A stretch of 64,000 nt of DNA from Cornus controversa (lineage: Eukaryota > Streptophyta > Magnoliopsida > Cornales > Cornaceae): positions 55,881,836-55,945,835 of the forward strand of contig CM048849.1 of the NCBI GenBank assembly GCA_026545225.1, read 5' to 3'. The position numbers and the translations under genes were made by a program. The notes beneath the pieces are model-generated. The model made no database searches and was not told the DNA's origin. It worked only from the letters and a program-made list of their open reading frames with translations. Positions 43,083-55,793 of the stretch are shown here, in pieces. How positions within the stretch are numbered: position 1 is the stretch's first letter; each line of letters begins with the position of its first letter.

Positions 43083-43202
43083 AATAATTGAAGTACAATT
43101 CTATTACTATTCATATGAATCATAAGTAATGGTTCAGTTTAGAATTGATATTCTTAATGTAATTGTTTGTTAAGTACTTATTGTAGACATTAAAAAATTA
43201 CA

Positions 43203-43369
43203 TGATGGACCCAAAATAGAATTTGGGTTTATCTTCAGTTTAGCCCACTTTGAAATGTGGCCCAATAAGTCAGATAATTTAAATATCAGGGTCATTACAA
43301 ATAAATGAGTTATGGACTTGTCTAAATTGTCTAAGAAGTTCAAGCTCACTTGAAAATGGGTTTAATGGC

Positions 43370-43414
<45 letters not shown>

Positions 43415-43874
43415 ATTATTATGTATATATTAGATAATTATCACAATTATCACAAAAGATAATTGTAAGATAATTGTCAGAAGAAAAGAAAGTTACAAAT
43501 CTACCCATCCGGTGAGTCTATAAATAAAGGTCCAGAGGTGGGGAAAAGGCAGGACCAGAAGATTCTCAGAAAAAAAACTGAAACGCTTCAGAAGTTTTCA
43601 CTCAAAATCCAAAGCTCTAAAGCCCCTAAACCCTGAAAAAAAACAACAATAAGCACATCATCCACGTGCCATGCTTCACCAAAGTTTCAATCCAATTCAA
43701 GATCAAGCTCTAGCAGCCCTTGAAGCTGGATCACCAAGGAGATCGAATCAAAAGAAGTTATTTTTCTTTTGCAAAGATTTACAGAGGATTGTACCCCTTT
43801 TCTTAAATTAATAAAATTGTTTATTTGTCACTAATTTTCGTTCCTAGAATTTCGAACACGAAATTTGTGTATAC
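43203..43874 (+). repeat. 5' LTR of a gag-only retrotransposon
   Basis: Starts TGATGGACCCAAAAT and is repeated at 45846. It includes a TA tract (about 43374-43407), a promoter-like TATAAATAAAGG at 43519 and a U5 end at ACGAAATTTGTGTATACGA. In the first 170 or so aligned bases the two LTRs differ at about 13 positions by eye, so the insertion is not young. The exact 3' boundary is uncertain by a few bases. Confidence 0.9.
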
Positions 43875-43880
43875 GAATTT

Positions 43881-43898
43881 TTGGCATGCCCAGTGGGA
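43881..43898 (+). other. Primer-binding-site-like sequence
   Basis: TTGGCATGCCCAGTGGGA follows the 5' LTR by a few bases, where Ty3/gypsy-type plant elements carry the tRNA primer site. I did not assign the tRNA. Confidence 0.55.
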
Positions 43899-43960
43899 CG
43901 TCTCTACCTCTCATCTCTGTCTCCTACATCATACCTCCAAAACTCTGTTCATCAGAATCT

Positions 43961-45845
43961 ATGGCTCCTCCCAAGGTTCAGACGACAAATAAGAAAAACT
44001 CAAAAGAAACCGTTACTGCAATGACTAACACCAAAGTTACCGCAAGCAGTGATAAGAACACTAGGAACCCTTCAAGTGCCAGCAGCACCTCAGCAGGTCC
44101 TATGACGCGTAGCAAGACCAAAGCAATTGCTTCGCTCAAGAATCAGCAAGATTTGGTGACCACCAATCCTGCTAAACCAATGGATGTGAAAACTAAACAT
44201 TTTAACAACATTGATCCTCAGGGGGCAAATAACTCTAACGTTGTTTCAGAAAATTCGGCACCACCACATTCACCCTACTCTATCTCTGACACCAACTCTA
44301 GCGTTGGTTCGCTCTCAGAGTCGTTACTTGAGATTTCAGAGCAATCGGTCCCTTCAAAGAATGTTGGCCCTCAAGGTCTTTCATATTCGAATGTTGTCGC
44401 AGCTATGATGACTGGAACAACCTCGACTGAAGACCAACTAGCAATCATGGCGCGAGCAATCGAAAACCTCACAAAGACTGTCGAAGAGAATGACTTGTAG
44501 ATCGTCGCGCTAATGAGGAAGCTTGAATTCCAAAATCTTGACAAGTCAACACATCTGCCTACGAATACTTCAAATTTCTCTCTTCAAGATGCCTAATCAA
44601 AAGCGTCGTCACACATTTGCGTCAAGACACATGGCTGACGAAACTAACCCTACTTCGCCAGTCGCTTTGCTATCTGTTCAACAGTTGCAAGATATAATAA
44701 CGAACACAATCCGAGTACAGTATGGCGGTGCCCCTCAAAGCACTCTTGTGTACTCAAAACCCTACACCGAAAGAATTGACAACTTAAAGACACCAGTGGG
44801 ATATCAATCGCCAAAGTTCTAACAATTTGATGGAAGAGGCAATCCCAAACAACATGTTGCACACTTTGTGGAGACTTGCAATAATGTTGGCACCGAAGGG
44901 GACCTCTTAGTCAAGCAATTTGTTCGTTCCCTCAAAGGGAATGCATTTGATTATTACACGGACCTCAAAGCTCGAAGTATTAACTGTTGGGAGCAGATAG
45001 AACGAGAGTTTCTTAACCGCTTCTACAGTACTCGTAGAACAGTAAGTATGTTAGAACTCACTAGCATGAAACAAATTTAGGACCAGCTTGTGGTCGACTA
45101 TATCAACCGCTGGCGAACTCTAAGTTTTGATTGCAAAGACCGTCTTTCTGAAGTATTAGCAGTCGAAATGTGTATGCAAGGCATGCACTGGGAGCTTCTT
45201 TACATTCTACAAAGAATCAAGCCTTGTACATTTGAAGAATTGGTTACTCGTGCCCATGATATGGAGCTCATCATAACAAGTTATGGTGCAAAAGTTTTTG
45301 CCTTTTCCAATATGTTTGACAACTATCTTAAAGATGAAGAGGTTGAGTCTGAAGAGGAAGACGAACTACTTCCTAACTCGGACGATAAAATAAATACATC
45401 TTATGTTACAAGCATCGTCTCTAACGACTTGTATCAAGAAACACATCGTGTTGTTTCAGTAACTTCATCTGAAAGTTCTCAGTTACATAAGACATTGAGT
45501 CAAAAAAATATTGGCAAAAGACTGGACAGACCGGGGGCAAACCCTCCAGACAAAGTTCATTCAAGCTCTTCTCAATCAACTTCAAATAAAAGTGATCCAA
45601 AAATTGTGTTCACATGGAGGCCAAAAATGAAAGTTCAAGATAGGAATAGTCTTGCAGGGATCTCACAAGAATCATTGCCTAGAAACACACGAGTGATGTC
45701 TCGAGAGTCACTTTCTCGAACTGTCTCTAACAATCATCGAAACGAAGGTCTCAAAGAAAAAAGCGAGGAACAAGAACAAAATCGTCTACAATCCCAGATG
45801 GAACAAGAGGCTCAAAAAATTAAAAGACTAAAGAAAGGAAAAGTG
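43961..45845 (+). pseudogene. Retrotransposon gag, broken; no pol
   Basis: From ATG 43961 (MAPPKVQTT) there is a disordered Lys/Ser/Thr-rich N-terminal part and then a gag core: FDGRGNPKQHVAHFVETC, VRSLKGNAFDYYTDL, WEQIEREFLNRFYSTRR and DYINRWRTLSFDC. These are the usual plant Ty3/gypsy gag signatures. Lesions: TAG at 44498-44500, a frame change near 44590, TAA at 44820-44822 where a Gln codon is expected, and TAG at 45078-45080. After the core comes an acidic and then charged tail that ends at the 3' LTR. Protease, reverse transcriptase, RNase H and integrase are absent; there is no room for them. The element was therefore non-autonomous and is now dead. Confidence 0.9.
45829..45845 (+). other. 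Polypurine-tract-like sequence
   Basis: AGACTAAAGAAAGGAAAAGTG immediately precedes the 3' LTR, purine-rich as required for plus-strand priming. Confidence 0.55.
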
Positions 45846-46504
45846 TGATGGACCCAAAATACAATTTCGGTTTATTTTCAGTTTAGCCCACTTTGAAATG
45901 TAGCCCAACAAGTCAGATAATTTAAATATCAGGGCCATTACAAATAAATGAATTATGGGTTGGTCTAAATTGTCTAAGAAGTTCAAGCCCACTTGAAAAT
46001 GGGTCTAATGGATAATTAAATATATATATATATATATAATTATAAATAAAGATAATTATTATGTATATATTGGATAATTATCACAATTATCACAAAAGAT
46101 AATTGTAAGATAATTATCAGAAGAAAAGAAGTTACAAATCTACCCCTCTGGTGAGCCTATAAATAAAGGTCCAGAGGTGGGGAAAAGGCAGGACCAGAAG
46201 ATTCTTAGAAAAAAGCTAAACTCTGCAGAAGTCTTCACTTAAAATCCAAAACTCTAAAACCCCTAAATCCTGAAGAAGAACAATAACAAACACATCATCC
46301 ACATGCCGTTCTTCACCAAAGTTTTAATCCAATTCAAGAATAAGTTCTAGCAGCCTTTGAAACTAGATCACTAAGGAGATCGAATCAGAAAAGTTATTTT
46401 TCTTTTTTTAAAGAGGATTGTATCCTTTTTCTTAGATTAATGAAATTATTTATTTGTCACTAATTTTCGTTTCTAGAATTTCAGACACGAAATTTGTATG
46501 AACA
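45846..46504 (+). repeat. 3' LTR of the gag-only retrotransposon
   Basis: Collinear with the 5' LTR, including TATAAATAAAGG at about 46159 and the end ACGAAATTTGTATGAACA. A clean 5-bp target duplication was not found. The LTR points at the NRPD4 gene that starts about 0.73 kb downstream. Confidence 0.9.
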
Positions 46505-47232
46505 CTTATAAATTATCTTTGCTAAATTAAAGGTGTTATTGATATTCTCTTATCTTTCTCCTTGCGCATCTTTTTCTTCTCTCTCTTATAATTAATTGAT
46601 ATCTTTGCTTTTCTTTTTTGTTTTTTTCTCGTCTTACTTATTTAAACTCTAACAAAATGCCACTGGTGAGGTGTTGGTTGGACTGTCGACGGCGGACCTA
46701 ATTTTTTGTGAAAAGACATAAAGGCCCCCCAGCTTGAAATCGGGGTCTCCTCGCATTATAAGGCTATATTCGTCATTGTAACCATCTTACAATAACAAAG
46801 CCAAGAAGCGTTACTGGGAAAGGCCAGAGTGCTGAGTCTGCTGACTGTAAAGCATTAGGTGTCCCAGAAAATTTTCAGAGGGGAAGAGGGTTTTTACGAT
46901 TGTTATAAACCCCTTCTCTCTTATACACCCCTTTTATCTCCAGAAACTCCTCGCCGGTTACACCCGTCTGTTCCGTTCAGGTTATTAGTCTTCTTCCTTG
47001 TCTCATTCTTCTATATATATATATATATATATATATTTCGTGTTTATTTTTTATTTTTTCCCCACCTTCATTGTTAATCACTGGAAGGGTTAACACAGAA
47101 GTAGAAAAAGGGCACACACACACACACACACAAGTATCAAGTATGCATATGTTATATGAGATTTAGCTTCTTGGATGGGTTTTCATAACACTGAATCAAA
47201 CTGCAATTTTGAGATTTTTGCAGCAGCTGTAA
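46505..47232 (+). promoter_or_regulatory. Upstream region of the Pol IV/V subunit gene
   Basis: Unique sequence between the 3' LTR and the start codon. It includes a GC-richer stretch (46660-46985), TA (about 47012-47037) and CA (about 47116-47131) microsatellites. The transcription start is not visible; the GC-richer part may belong to the leader. Confidence 0.4.
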
Positions 47233-50200
47233 ATGGCGGAGAAAGGAGGAAATGGGTTCTCACTGTCCAAAGGAGGAAAAACTTCTCTCAAATCTCCTGG
47301 TAAATCCCCTGATTTTTCCCGGCATTTTCTTGTGGTTTTGTTCAGGCTTGAGTTACTCTGCATCGTATGATACTTAGACCTTTTAAAGAAACCCTTAAAA
47401 ATGTCCATTAAATCAACTAGTAGCAAGATAGATATTGGGGGTATTATATTCAAACCTCGGCTGGTCTACAATATCTTAATGTATGACACTTTTGATTGAG
47501 TAAGGTCATTTTTGAAATTAAGCTCAACTTATATATGCACACACAATAACACTTATCAATGCTATCATTTTGAGAAGGTATTGGGTACCCCGGGAGTACC
47601 ATGTTTATAGAGATCCCACCAATGCAATGTTTGCATTTCCCATTATTTCCTATTATCATGGGAAAATAAGTGTTTTTATTGGGTGGGATTCAAGGAGTTT
47701 TTAGTTCAAATATCAAGAAATATTTTTCCGCTGAGCTTCATGGTTCCATAATAATTTAGGATCATGGGTATTAACAGTGGCGGAGCCAGAAATTTTCTTC
47801 CATGGGGGCGACCTTGAATAATAGTAAGATTAATTTTTTTTTTCCTCAATCAAATAATAAAATACAAAAAGGTAAATTTCAATTGTCCTTGATGATATTT
47901 TATGTTTTGAAATCTCTAAATGATAACTTCTTTATCAATATTATATAATATATCTTTCGTAATATGTATATAATCAACTATGAAATTGTTATTGTATTTT
48001 TTCTTGCAGTAGAAAATAACTAAAAGAAAAGGTGTAGGAAAGAAATACATGCCATTAGAGAAACCTGGTCACTAAGTTGATGCTTCATAAAACTGAAAAT
48101 TAAGTACTTGAAATTTTTAAACGTTTATATTTTAAATGCTAAATATAAATTTAAAATTTTCTTTATACTCGTTTGAATTTAAGTGTTTAGTGCTTAAGAA
48201 CTCTTCTTGGGGCAGCCTTTGTGAGAAGTGTCTCTGGTCCACGATCCATAGCCTCTCAACCTCCAAACCTGGTGCCTGGAATGGTCCAGGACATTATGAC
48301 CTATTGATAACCTTCAAGGTAGTCTGGAGGGTTCTCTTTTGTTGCACACATTTAATATCATTAATGTATCTAGAACTTCTTTTGATTTTTGAAGGCTTGT
48401 ATGCATTTAGGCTTGGTCGTTGTTAAAAACGTTTTGCCTCGGCCCTTGGCTTAGTTCCAGTAATCGCCTTAACATAGATCATTTGTAAATGTTTTGGCTT
48501 ATTTTTATTTAAGCTCTGAAACTTCATAGAATTGGAGTTTCTTATCTGATTGTTCATCACATGTAATTCTCATTAAAGACAACGTGCTTTTGAAAAGAAT
48601 GATGCAAAAAGCAGGGCATCTAAATTTTTTTTGTCTTCTGCTTTATTAAACACCAATTCTGCAATAACTTATTAAAAAAAAACCACCAATTCTACAATCA
48701 GATCCAACCACATGTTAGTGTCTCGTTGGATGGTCCTTTCCAAATTAATCTGACTACAATCATTACATATTGATCAGTAATAATGATAAGGACCGGATGT
48801 GGTGAAATCCTTAATTAAAGGTTTGTCTTTCCTCCTAGCATCTCGCGTGGGTGGGATCACCACTTGGTCAAGTGATTCAATATTTTTTTTTAAACATCTT
48901 ATTTTTCTTTTTGAATTTATTTGTGCAGCATCCTTGAAAGGGAAGGATGATAGCTCAGCAAAGTCAAAGAGGGGCAGGAAAGTTAAGTTTGATTCTGAAG
49001 GTTGAAACTGATCTACCTTAATCTTCAAATATGTTGATCCTGTGCAGTATTGTTCAGTTGATTTATTTGATATATTCACCTGTCTCCCTTTGGAAATGTT
49101 ATTTTTCATATCTTGGATTCACCAGAAGCAAAAACCAACACACCCTCGAATACTGGTGGGAAGTCTGATTTTCTGAATGCTAAAGGTTTGACTTTCTTAA
49201 TCTATATTGTTTACCTCATGATAAAAATATTTTATGCCAGTTGCTATATTTCTAGTATACTATTTCAAGTCTTGTTGATAGCTAGGTGTATATATACTTT
49301 TTTTTCCTGGCGAATAACTCTCACATGCCTTGGTTATAGTTATATATATATAATCTCTTTCTCTCTCTTTGCTCAAAATCTTCTATTTTCAAGGTGATTG
49401 GGGCAAAGGGGGAAAAGGAGACAAGATTGTGAATGGTGGTAAGAGTCCTGTGCCGAAAGAACTTTCTCCGTTGGAGCTCAAAATCGAGCAAGGTTGGTGC
49501 TTTCCCTGGTTAAATGTTTTTCTTCTTTCCTTTTTTTTTTTGGTGGTTGTTGTTCCATTTTTAATTTCAATACGTGATATTATTTCCATAGTTTATTTAT
49601 TTGATAGCATTTTTGCTCATATATAGGTGTAATGTGTTGTAATGTTTCTTAATGATCTCTATTTTCAAGTTTTGTATCATTTGATATTCATGGCTTCTCA
49701 TGTTTTTCAAGTATATTGATTTATGAGAACATTTGTTTCATTGTTATCTATTTAAGTTGAATAAAATTGTGAATTTCTTCTTAGTTATTATTTGTACGCT
49801 GGAGTTGTACATAAAGCTGGCATTTTTGTGGTTCAAGAAGTTGATGTGTATTTGAGTCTGTAGATTATTATTTGCACCTGCTAGCTTCACATCTTTTTTT
49901 CTTTCTTTTCTTTTGCCTTTATTTGTAAAGTTTTTTTTATAGCCAGGAAGATTTTTTTATATGTAACGTGTGTCTTGCATAACAAGTTTTAGAGACTGTT
50001 GTGTTTTCATTTTTTTTTGGGCAAGTTTTAAGAACTCCTTTCGGTGATTGAGATTGGCTTATGTGTTATTTTTTCATACATACAGAGATTGGAATAATAG
50101 AAATGCCTGAAAAACTGCCCCAATTCAAAATATCAGAAAAAGTATTTTTTTATTGCCAATAAGATTCTATCCTTCTATTATTATTATATTAAATTTTAAA

Positions 50201-52325
50201 ATGAATTTTATCAGTCTAATGTGTTTTGCCCATCTTACTCCCCTTGGTTCTACATGGAAACAATAGCCTTGCTATTGTAATCATTAGAAGTTCAATTATG
50301 GTTTAAGTATTGTTCTTTCCTTCTCATTTTGATTGTCCAAGTCAGTTTCTTTGTGTTGAATATTAGAAAAGATCAAGAGCAAGTCAATCCAAACATTATT
50401 GAACAGTCTGACGATGAGTGTTGTAGTCATCTGCTTCACGTACGTTGGGTTTCTGGGATATGGTTTGTGGTGATTATGGAATGATAGTGCTTGGCCACAT
50501 TGTGTCTCAGAGCACTTGTGGTATTCTATATTTTTATTGTTAATAATCTATCACATACATGTGCTTGGGTGCTAGATTAGTGTGTATAATCAGATTATGA
50601 TTTTCAGTAACCTCTGTTGGTAATGGCAGAACTTCCAAAGAACGCCAAATGCCTGATGGACTGTGAGGCGGCACATATATTACAAGGAATCCAAGACCAG
50701 ATGGTCATACTATCTGAAGATCCAACAATCAAACTCCCATTGTGAGGAACATACTTAAAGCTGTGTGTTTCTGTTTAGGAAGGATCACAGGATATATTAG
50801 ATTGAAAAACTCAATATATAAATATGTTTTAAAAAGCTCTAACAAGTTTGACTTCAGAGCATTTGACAAGGGACTGCAGTATGCCAGGAGCACTAGCCAT
50901 TATACAAGTCCGCAGTCTGTTAGACAAGTACTCGAGTATCCTTCATATTATTATTACTATTATTGTTGTTGTTATTATTATAGTGATCATCTTTAGAAAA
51001 TACCCATAATTTTTCATGAGTTATATGGCATATCTATGAATGTCCAATCTGCTGTTGAACAATTAACTCAAATATTAGGACTCTCAAAAAGCACGGTGTC
51101 TCTGATGGCGAGGTATCAGTCTCAACCTGAGTTACCAAGTTCTTGATAATCATTCAATCTCTTAATTCTGTACTTGTGACCGCAGATGTGCATGATTGCC
51201 AACACGTGTGCAGAAACTGTGGATGAAGTTTTTGCTCTGGTCCCATCCTTGAAGGTATGAATGCCCGAGTTTCTACTAATTTTTATTTATTTATTGGATT
51301 AGGATAATGATTTTTTTGATTACTGACTATATTTAGGTCTTGTTTAACTGTCAGTATGTCTCTGAATTTTATGCCTGATGGTATCAATGATGATACCTTG
51401 AAAGCAGAAGATTAACAAAATTGCTTGAATCTTTTCAATTCATTTATATGCGAGTGACAACTCCAATTCTAATGTACGAGTGAAAGTGAGGTGTTCACTG
51501 AGGCTCAAATGATTCCATCATCTACAATTCTACACTATATGAAATATCAATATTTCTGTAGATGTCACTGTCTACAAAATAATTAAGGTTGCACTTGCCA
51601 ATCAATAGCTGTTAGGACAGATTTCTCTTATTCAACTAAGATGAAATGTCAATATTTCCTCATTCTAAATGCTTAGCACTCATTCTTGTTCATTTCTAAA
51701 AGATTAACAAAAATGGGAGAGATTGAGAAAATAAAGAGGATAGGTTCATGATGCACAACAATAAATTTACATGACATGAGAAGAAAATGTTGATCCATAT
51801 ATCTAACAAATGTTCATGCAATATAAACTACAGTCACCATGCTGGTAACTTTTTGTTCATTCAATATAACCCCAACAGTCACAATACTGGTAACTTTTTG
51901 TTCTTGGAATGTGCTAATACTGATACATATATCTAACAAGTGTTGATTTGAAGTTTAGAGAAGAGATCTTGGAATGAATCATTGCAGAATTTGCAACTAG
52001 GATGTACAAAAATTGGAACAATTTATTTTTTCTTCTAGGGTCTTCAGGATACAGTTGAAGTAACATAATATGACATAGATCTTGTCACATGAATATACAA
52101 GTCATCTCCCTCTCTCAGAATTAATGTTCGAGTGCCTTAACTAATACAATTTCTTACATGTCCAAAAAATGGGAGGAAAATGGAACAAAGGTCTCTCTTT
52201 TTTTCTTTAATTTTTGGAAGCTGCTTTCTTATAGTTTGAATTTCTTCCAGGGTAAGAGAAGCAAGGTTAAGGAACCCCTCAAAGATGTATTGAGTGAACT
52301 GGCTAAGCTTAAAGAGTCAATATAA
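47233..52325 (+). CDS. NRPD4: RNA polymerase IV and V subunit 4 (Rpb4-like), complete, 221 aa
   Basis: Nine exons: 47233-47299, 48929-49000, 49126-49185, 49394-49492, 50630-50741, 50858-50935, 51079-51112, 51186-51254, 52251-52325; introns GT-AG and frames continuous to TAA. The first about 95 residues are Lys/Gly/Ser-rich (AEKGGNGFSLSKGGK, KSKRGRKVKFDSEE, DWGKGGKGDK), as in the plant-specific NRPD4/NRPE4 and unlike Pol II NRPB4. The Rpb4 domain follows: AKCLMDCEAAHILQGIQDQM, FDKGLQYARSTSHYTSPQSV, LKKHGVSDGEMCMIANTCAE and VDEVFALVPSLKGK, with a Lys-rich helical C-terminus. The protein pairs with an Rpb7-like subunit in nuclear RNA polymerases IV and V, which make siRNA precursors and scaffold RNA in RNA-directed DNA methylation. 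The Arabidopsis counterpart is about 205 aa (also named RDM2). Confidence 0.95.
47774..47830. mobile_element. hAT-type terminal sequence in NRPD4 intron 1
   Basis: CAGTGGCGGAGCCAGAAATT followed by GGGGGCGACC is the familiar start of a plant hAT/Tip100-like element. No matching right end (GGCTCCGCCACTG) was found, so it is probably a truncated copy. Confidence 0.45.
48815..48866 (+). mobile_element. Au-SINE-like 3' fragment in NRPD4 intron 1
   Basis: AAAGGTTTGTCTTTCCTCCT followed by AGCATCTCGCGTGGGTGGGA parallels the body of the Au SINE seen at 37240-37400. It is short and lacks box B, and ends about 60 bp before exon 2. Confidence 0.4.
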
Positions 52326-54140
52326 AGCCCCTAAAGAGTTCCATGGTAAGATATGTTACTGCCTGAGCTGCGATATCCCTGTATTGCATTCACTCTTTGT
52401 TGCGTATGTGTGCGCTCAGGATTGTCCCTGTGTAAAAAAATGTTATTGTTGTGGTTGAAATGGTTGCTTATCAAGGATGCAACACTGATTCAAATTCATG
52501 GTATGCATTGGCTTTATTGTTTAAATCATATTATTAGTTGGCTATTCTGGTAAAATGGGTGCAGGTTTCGTCTATGTTGGTGGCTTGGTAGTTGTGGATT
52601 TGGCAGCAGTAACTTTGTCAGAGCTTATTTAGCAGGCTGTAGAATCCATTATCCTTTTGGTAAAACACGATGGTTGTATTTGGTATATATAAGACCAGCT
52701 TTTGATTAGAGATGCTCTAGGCATCAAGTAGTAAAGAATATTACGTAATCATAGCGCCTCTAATGGTTTTGTTATATCTGTGCATTGTTATAGAATCTGA
52801 GTCATCAAGGTAGGGGCATTTTCTATAAAATGGCAATTGGTAGGTCTTTCACCAAGTGCTCTGTTTGGTTGCCTATACGTTGTTGCAACGAAAAGAATGT
52901 AGAAAATTTGAAGTGTTTTGGGTTCACATTGTTTTGGCAACGCTAGCAATTTGAGCAAAGAGCAAAGATTAAATTTGTATTACGATTTATTAACTGGCCA
53001 TCTTCTCCCTGTTTCTCTCTCTCTCTCTCTGCTACCGAATTCAGAAAACTCTCTCCCCACATAGGCGACCATGTCATTTTGCACGTGTTATCGCCAATAT
53101 GTAGTCATGTGACTCATCAAATATATATGTAGATGTAATTCCATTAATTGTCATGTCTGATGGTGACACTGACAATGGGGGATACAGGACACTTGTTCGA
53201 CCATGATTGCGGCGAGGAGAGAGTTGTTTACGACTAAAGATGCACACTATTCGGTTTGGTTTCTTATGATTTTTGACATTATCGAAATTAGAATTGGTTC
53301 TAACAGTTTTTTAATTTTGAAACCAAAATTGGTATAATTGATTTTGATTTGGCTGTTTACCGATTCAGTTACAATATATATATATATTTGAAATGTACGC
53401 GGCGGTTGTTCCATTTTATATAAAAAAAAAAAAGTTATATTTTTCTTTTTGACTTGTATACTTCCATTACATCACTATTTCTAATATGTGGTATACAATG
53501 TTAGTAGATTCTGACCCAATGGCTCAAGTCATCCAGCTGATTTCAGAAATCCCCTTTGATGTACGTATCATGCTTTTTTTTCTCTTTTTCCAATTCCTTT
53601 TTTAGCTTAGGTTCAATTCTCCTCGCTTACAAACTCTCTTTTAACTTCCAAAAAAAAATTTAATTCAAAGCACTGGGATCCTATTAAAATTATTTTTTAT
53701 TCAAGAAAATATAAGGTTGTTAAAGATACATAATTTTGGATTTTGATCCAAATTCACCTGTATTATAGTGAAGACTTTTCTTTTCTCTCTTTCTTTGTGG
53801 GGCTAGCTATTGTGTTGGAGTGATGACTTCCTCTCTCTTTTCTTTGTGGGGCTGACTATAGTAATTGAAACATAAATCTTAATATGTTGTGCCTCACATG
53901 CTACATTTTATACTTTGGTTAAAACTTAGCAGTTATTATCTATATATATATATATATATATATATATAGCGAGAGAGAGAGAGAGAGAGGAAAATGATGT
54001 GAAAACCAAACCAAAACAACAGAAGCGTCTCAAACGTGAGATTGCATTGTTGAAACGTGTTTTTAAATTATATATTTTTTCGTTTAAAATCTCTTAAACT
54101 CTCCTTAAGTTTTCTATTTTATGACAAAATAATTTAATTG
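52326..54140. other. NRPD4 3' UTR and intergenic DNA
   Basis: The 3' UTR may contain an intron (donor ATG|GTAAGA at about 52345, acceptor GTGCAG at about 52565). From about 53240 the words GCACACTATTCGGTTTGGTTT and CCAAAATTGGTATAATTG suggest a decayed repeat. A TA/GA microsatellite lies at 53939-53988. No further gene was seen. Confidence 0.45.
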
Positions 54141-54152
54141 ATTGATAGAAAG

Positions 54153-54514
54153 TAGGGGGGGCAAATGCGCAGGTTTGGACGGGTATTAAATGGGCAGGTA
54201 TTAAACGGGCCAATAATCATTATTGATTTGTTTTAGCGGGTCATAAATGAGTTGGGTATTAAATGGGCAAGTCAATCTGCAAGCCCAAGTACATTTAAAA
54301 AAAAATTCTCTATCTAAATTCACAACTTCAATTTTCTCTATCTAAAAATCACAACAGAAATTAATTGGATAGGGCAAAGACAATTTCAAATATGAATTTT
54401 TTTGTGCTCCATTACCCATTATTGTTACATTAAAATTCAATATTCATTGAATGTGAAAAACTTGAACCTTCCCATTTAAGATTTTATTTTTGAAAGGTAT
54501 TAAAAGTTTTAATT

Positions 54515-54568
<54 letters not shown>

Positions 54569-54603
54569 GTATTTGGTCCAAGATAATTTTAGAATCAATG
54601 TGT

Positions 54604-54636
<33 letters not shown>

Positions 54637-55785
54637 ATGTATTTGGTCCAAAATAATTTTAGAATCAATAGAATAAGAAAGTAATTCGCAAGGGCAATAA
54701 TGTCTTACGATCTAGAGATCTCTGCAGAGACGGATACGAAAAGCCTCCACATATGAGTGGAGAATAGTTGGGGGACCCTAATTAAGCTCCTAAAGCCACT
54801 CATTAGGGAATACCGAAAAAATGAGTCTATCTACCGCTTTCTTTCATAACAGAGCCGTTATTTTCGACTGGCATAGAAGTCTCTCGCGTGGACGAATGAG
54901 AGCATAATCATTAATGTGGCATGATCCTTTAAGGCTCTACCTTAAAAGTTGTGCCCATTTTTTTTTTTTTATATTAGATTCACTATAAGGAGACTGTTCT
55001 TTTAAATTAACATGAAACTGTTTGTGTATTTATTTAACTTGTAGAGAAAAGTTGTGACATAAAAATTAATATAAGAATATAAAACCTAAAGGAAAAATTT
55101 AAAAATAAGAACAAAGTATTAAATATTGTGACACTCGTCACATGAACAATTTAATTTTATAAGTTATATCAAAAAGTTCAATAATAAGAATTGCACAAAT
55201 GAAAAATAAGGTTATCCGTGTGGTGTATTTAACTGTAGAATGAGAATCAAATAAAATGTCCATGTGAATACGTTATGCTAAGTTAGATGCATCTCTAACC
55301 AAGACTAGTGTGTGTATGAAAGAGAGAGATAGAGTTTGATGACTGGCAAAACAACTATATGTATTTATATATACATATACACACATCTATATAATATCTT
55401 TGTTTAGAGAGAGAGAGAGAGTTTGTTCCAAAAAAGTAATATATACCTGATTTGTGTATTATATATATATACACATACATATATGAAAAATTTATGATTT
55501 GTTGAAATTTTTAAAGAAGAGAGAGAGAGTTAGAATAGTTTAGAAGGAGAGTGTCATGGTTTTGTTCCAAATACGTTTCAGTCACATTTTAGAAAAGAGT
55601 TATATTTAAGTGGGTTAGAGAGTTAAAAGTGGATATCCACTCTCAATCTGCTAACAACATGCTAATTACATTATTTTAATTAAGTGATCTGTTTATAACC
55701 CATTTATTTAAATCATTCCACCAATAGTCATCGATTAATGGGATGATTTGGACGGATTGTAGGTTTGGGGGATTTGCCACTCCTA
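54153..55785. mobile_element. Non-autonomous hAT element, 1.63 kb
   Basis: The left end TAGGGGGGGCAAATGCGCAG and the reverse complement of the right end TAGGAGTGGCAAATC match the TAGGGGTGGCAA terminus of a well-known plant hAT group. The flanks ATAGAAAG (54145-54152) and ATAGAATG (55786-55793) form an 8-bp target duplication with one mismatch. The interior has TG/TA/CA microsatellites, a 70-bp-period duplication (54566 and 54636) and a GC-richer island at about 54695-54900 of different character. No transposase frame is present. Confidence 0.75.
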
Positions 55786-55793
55786 ATAGAATG

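Noticed and set aside
44523..44822. Separate gene starting at 44523
   Set aside because: It is the continuation of the broken gag in another frame; the gag core follows directly after the next stop.
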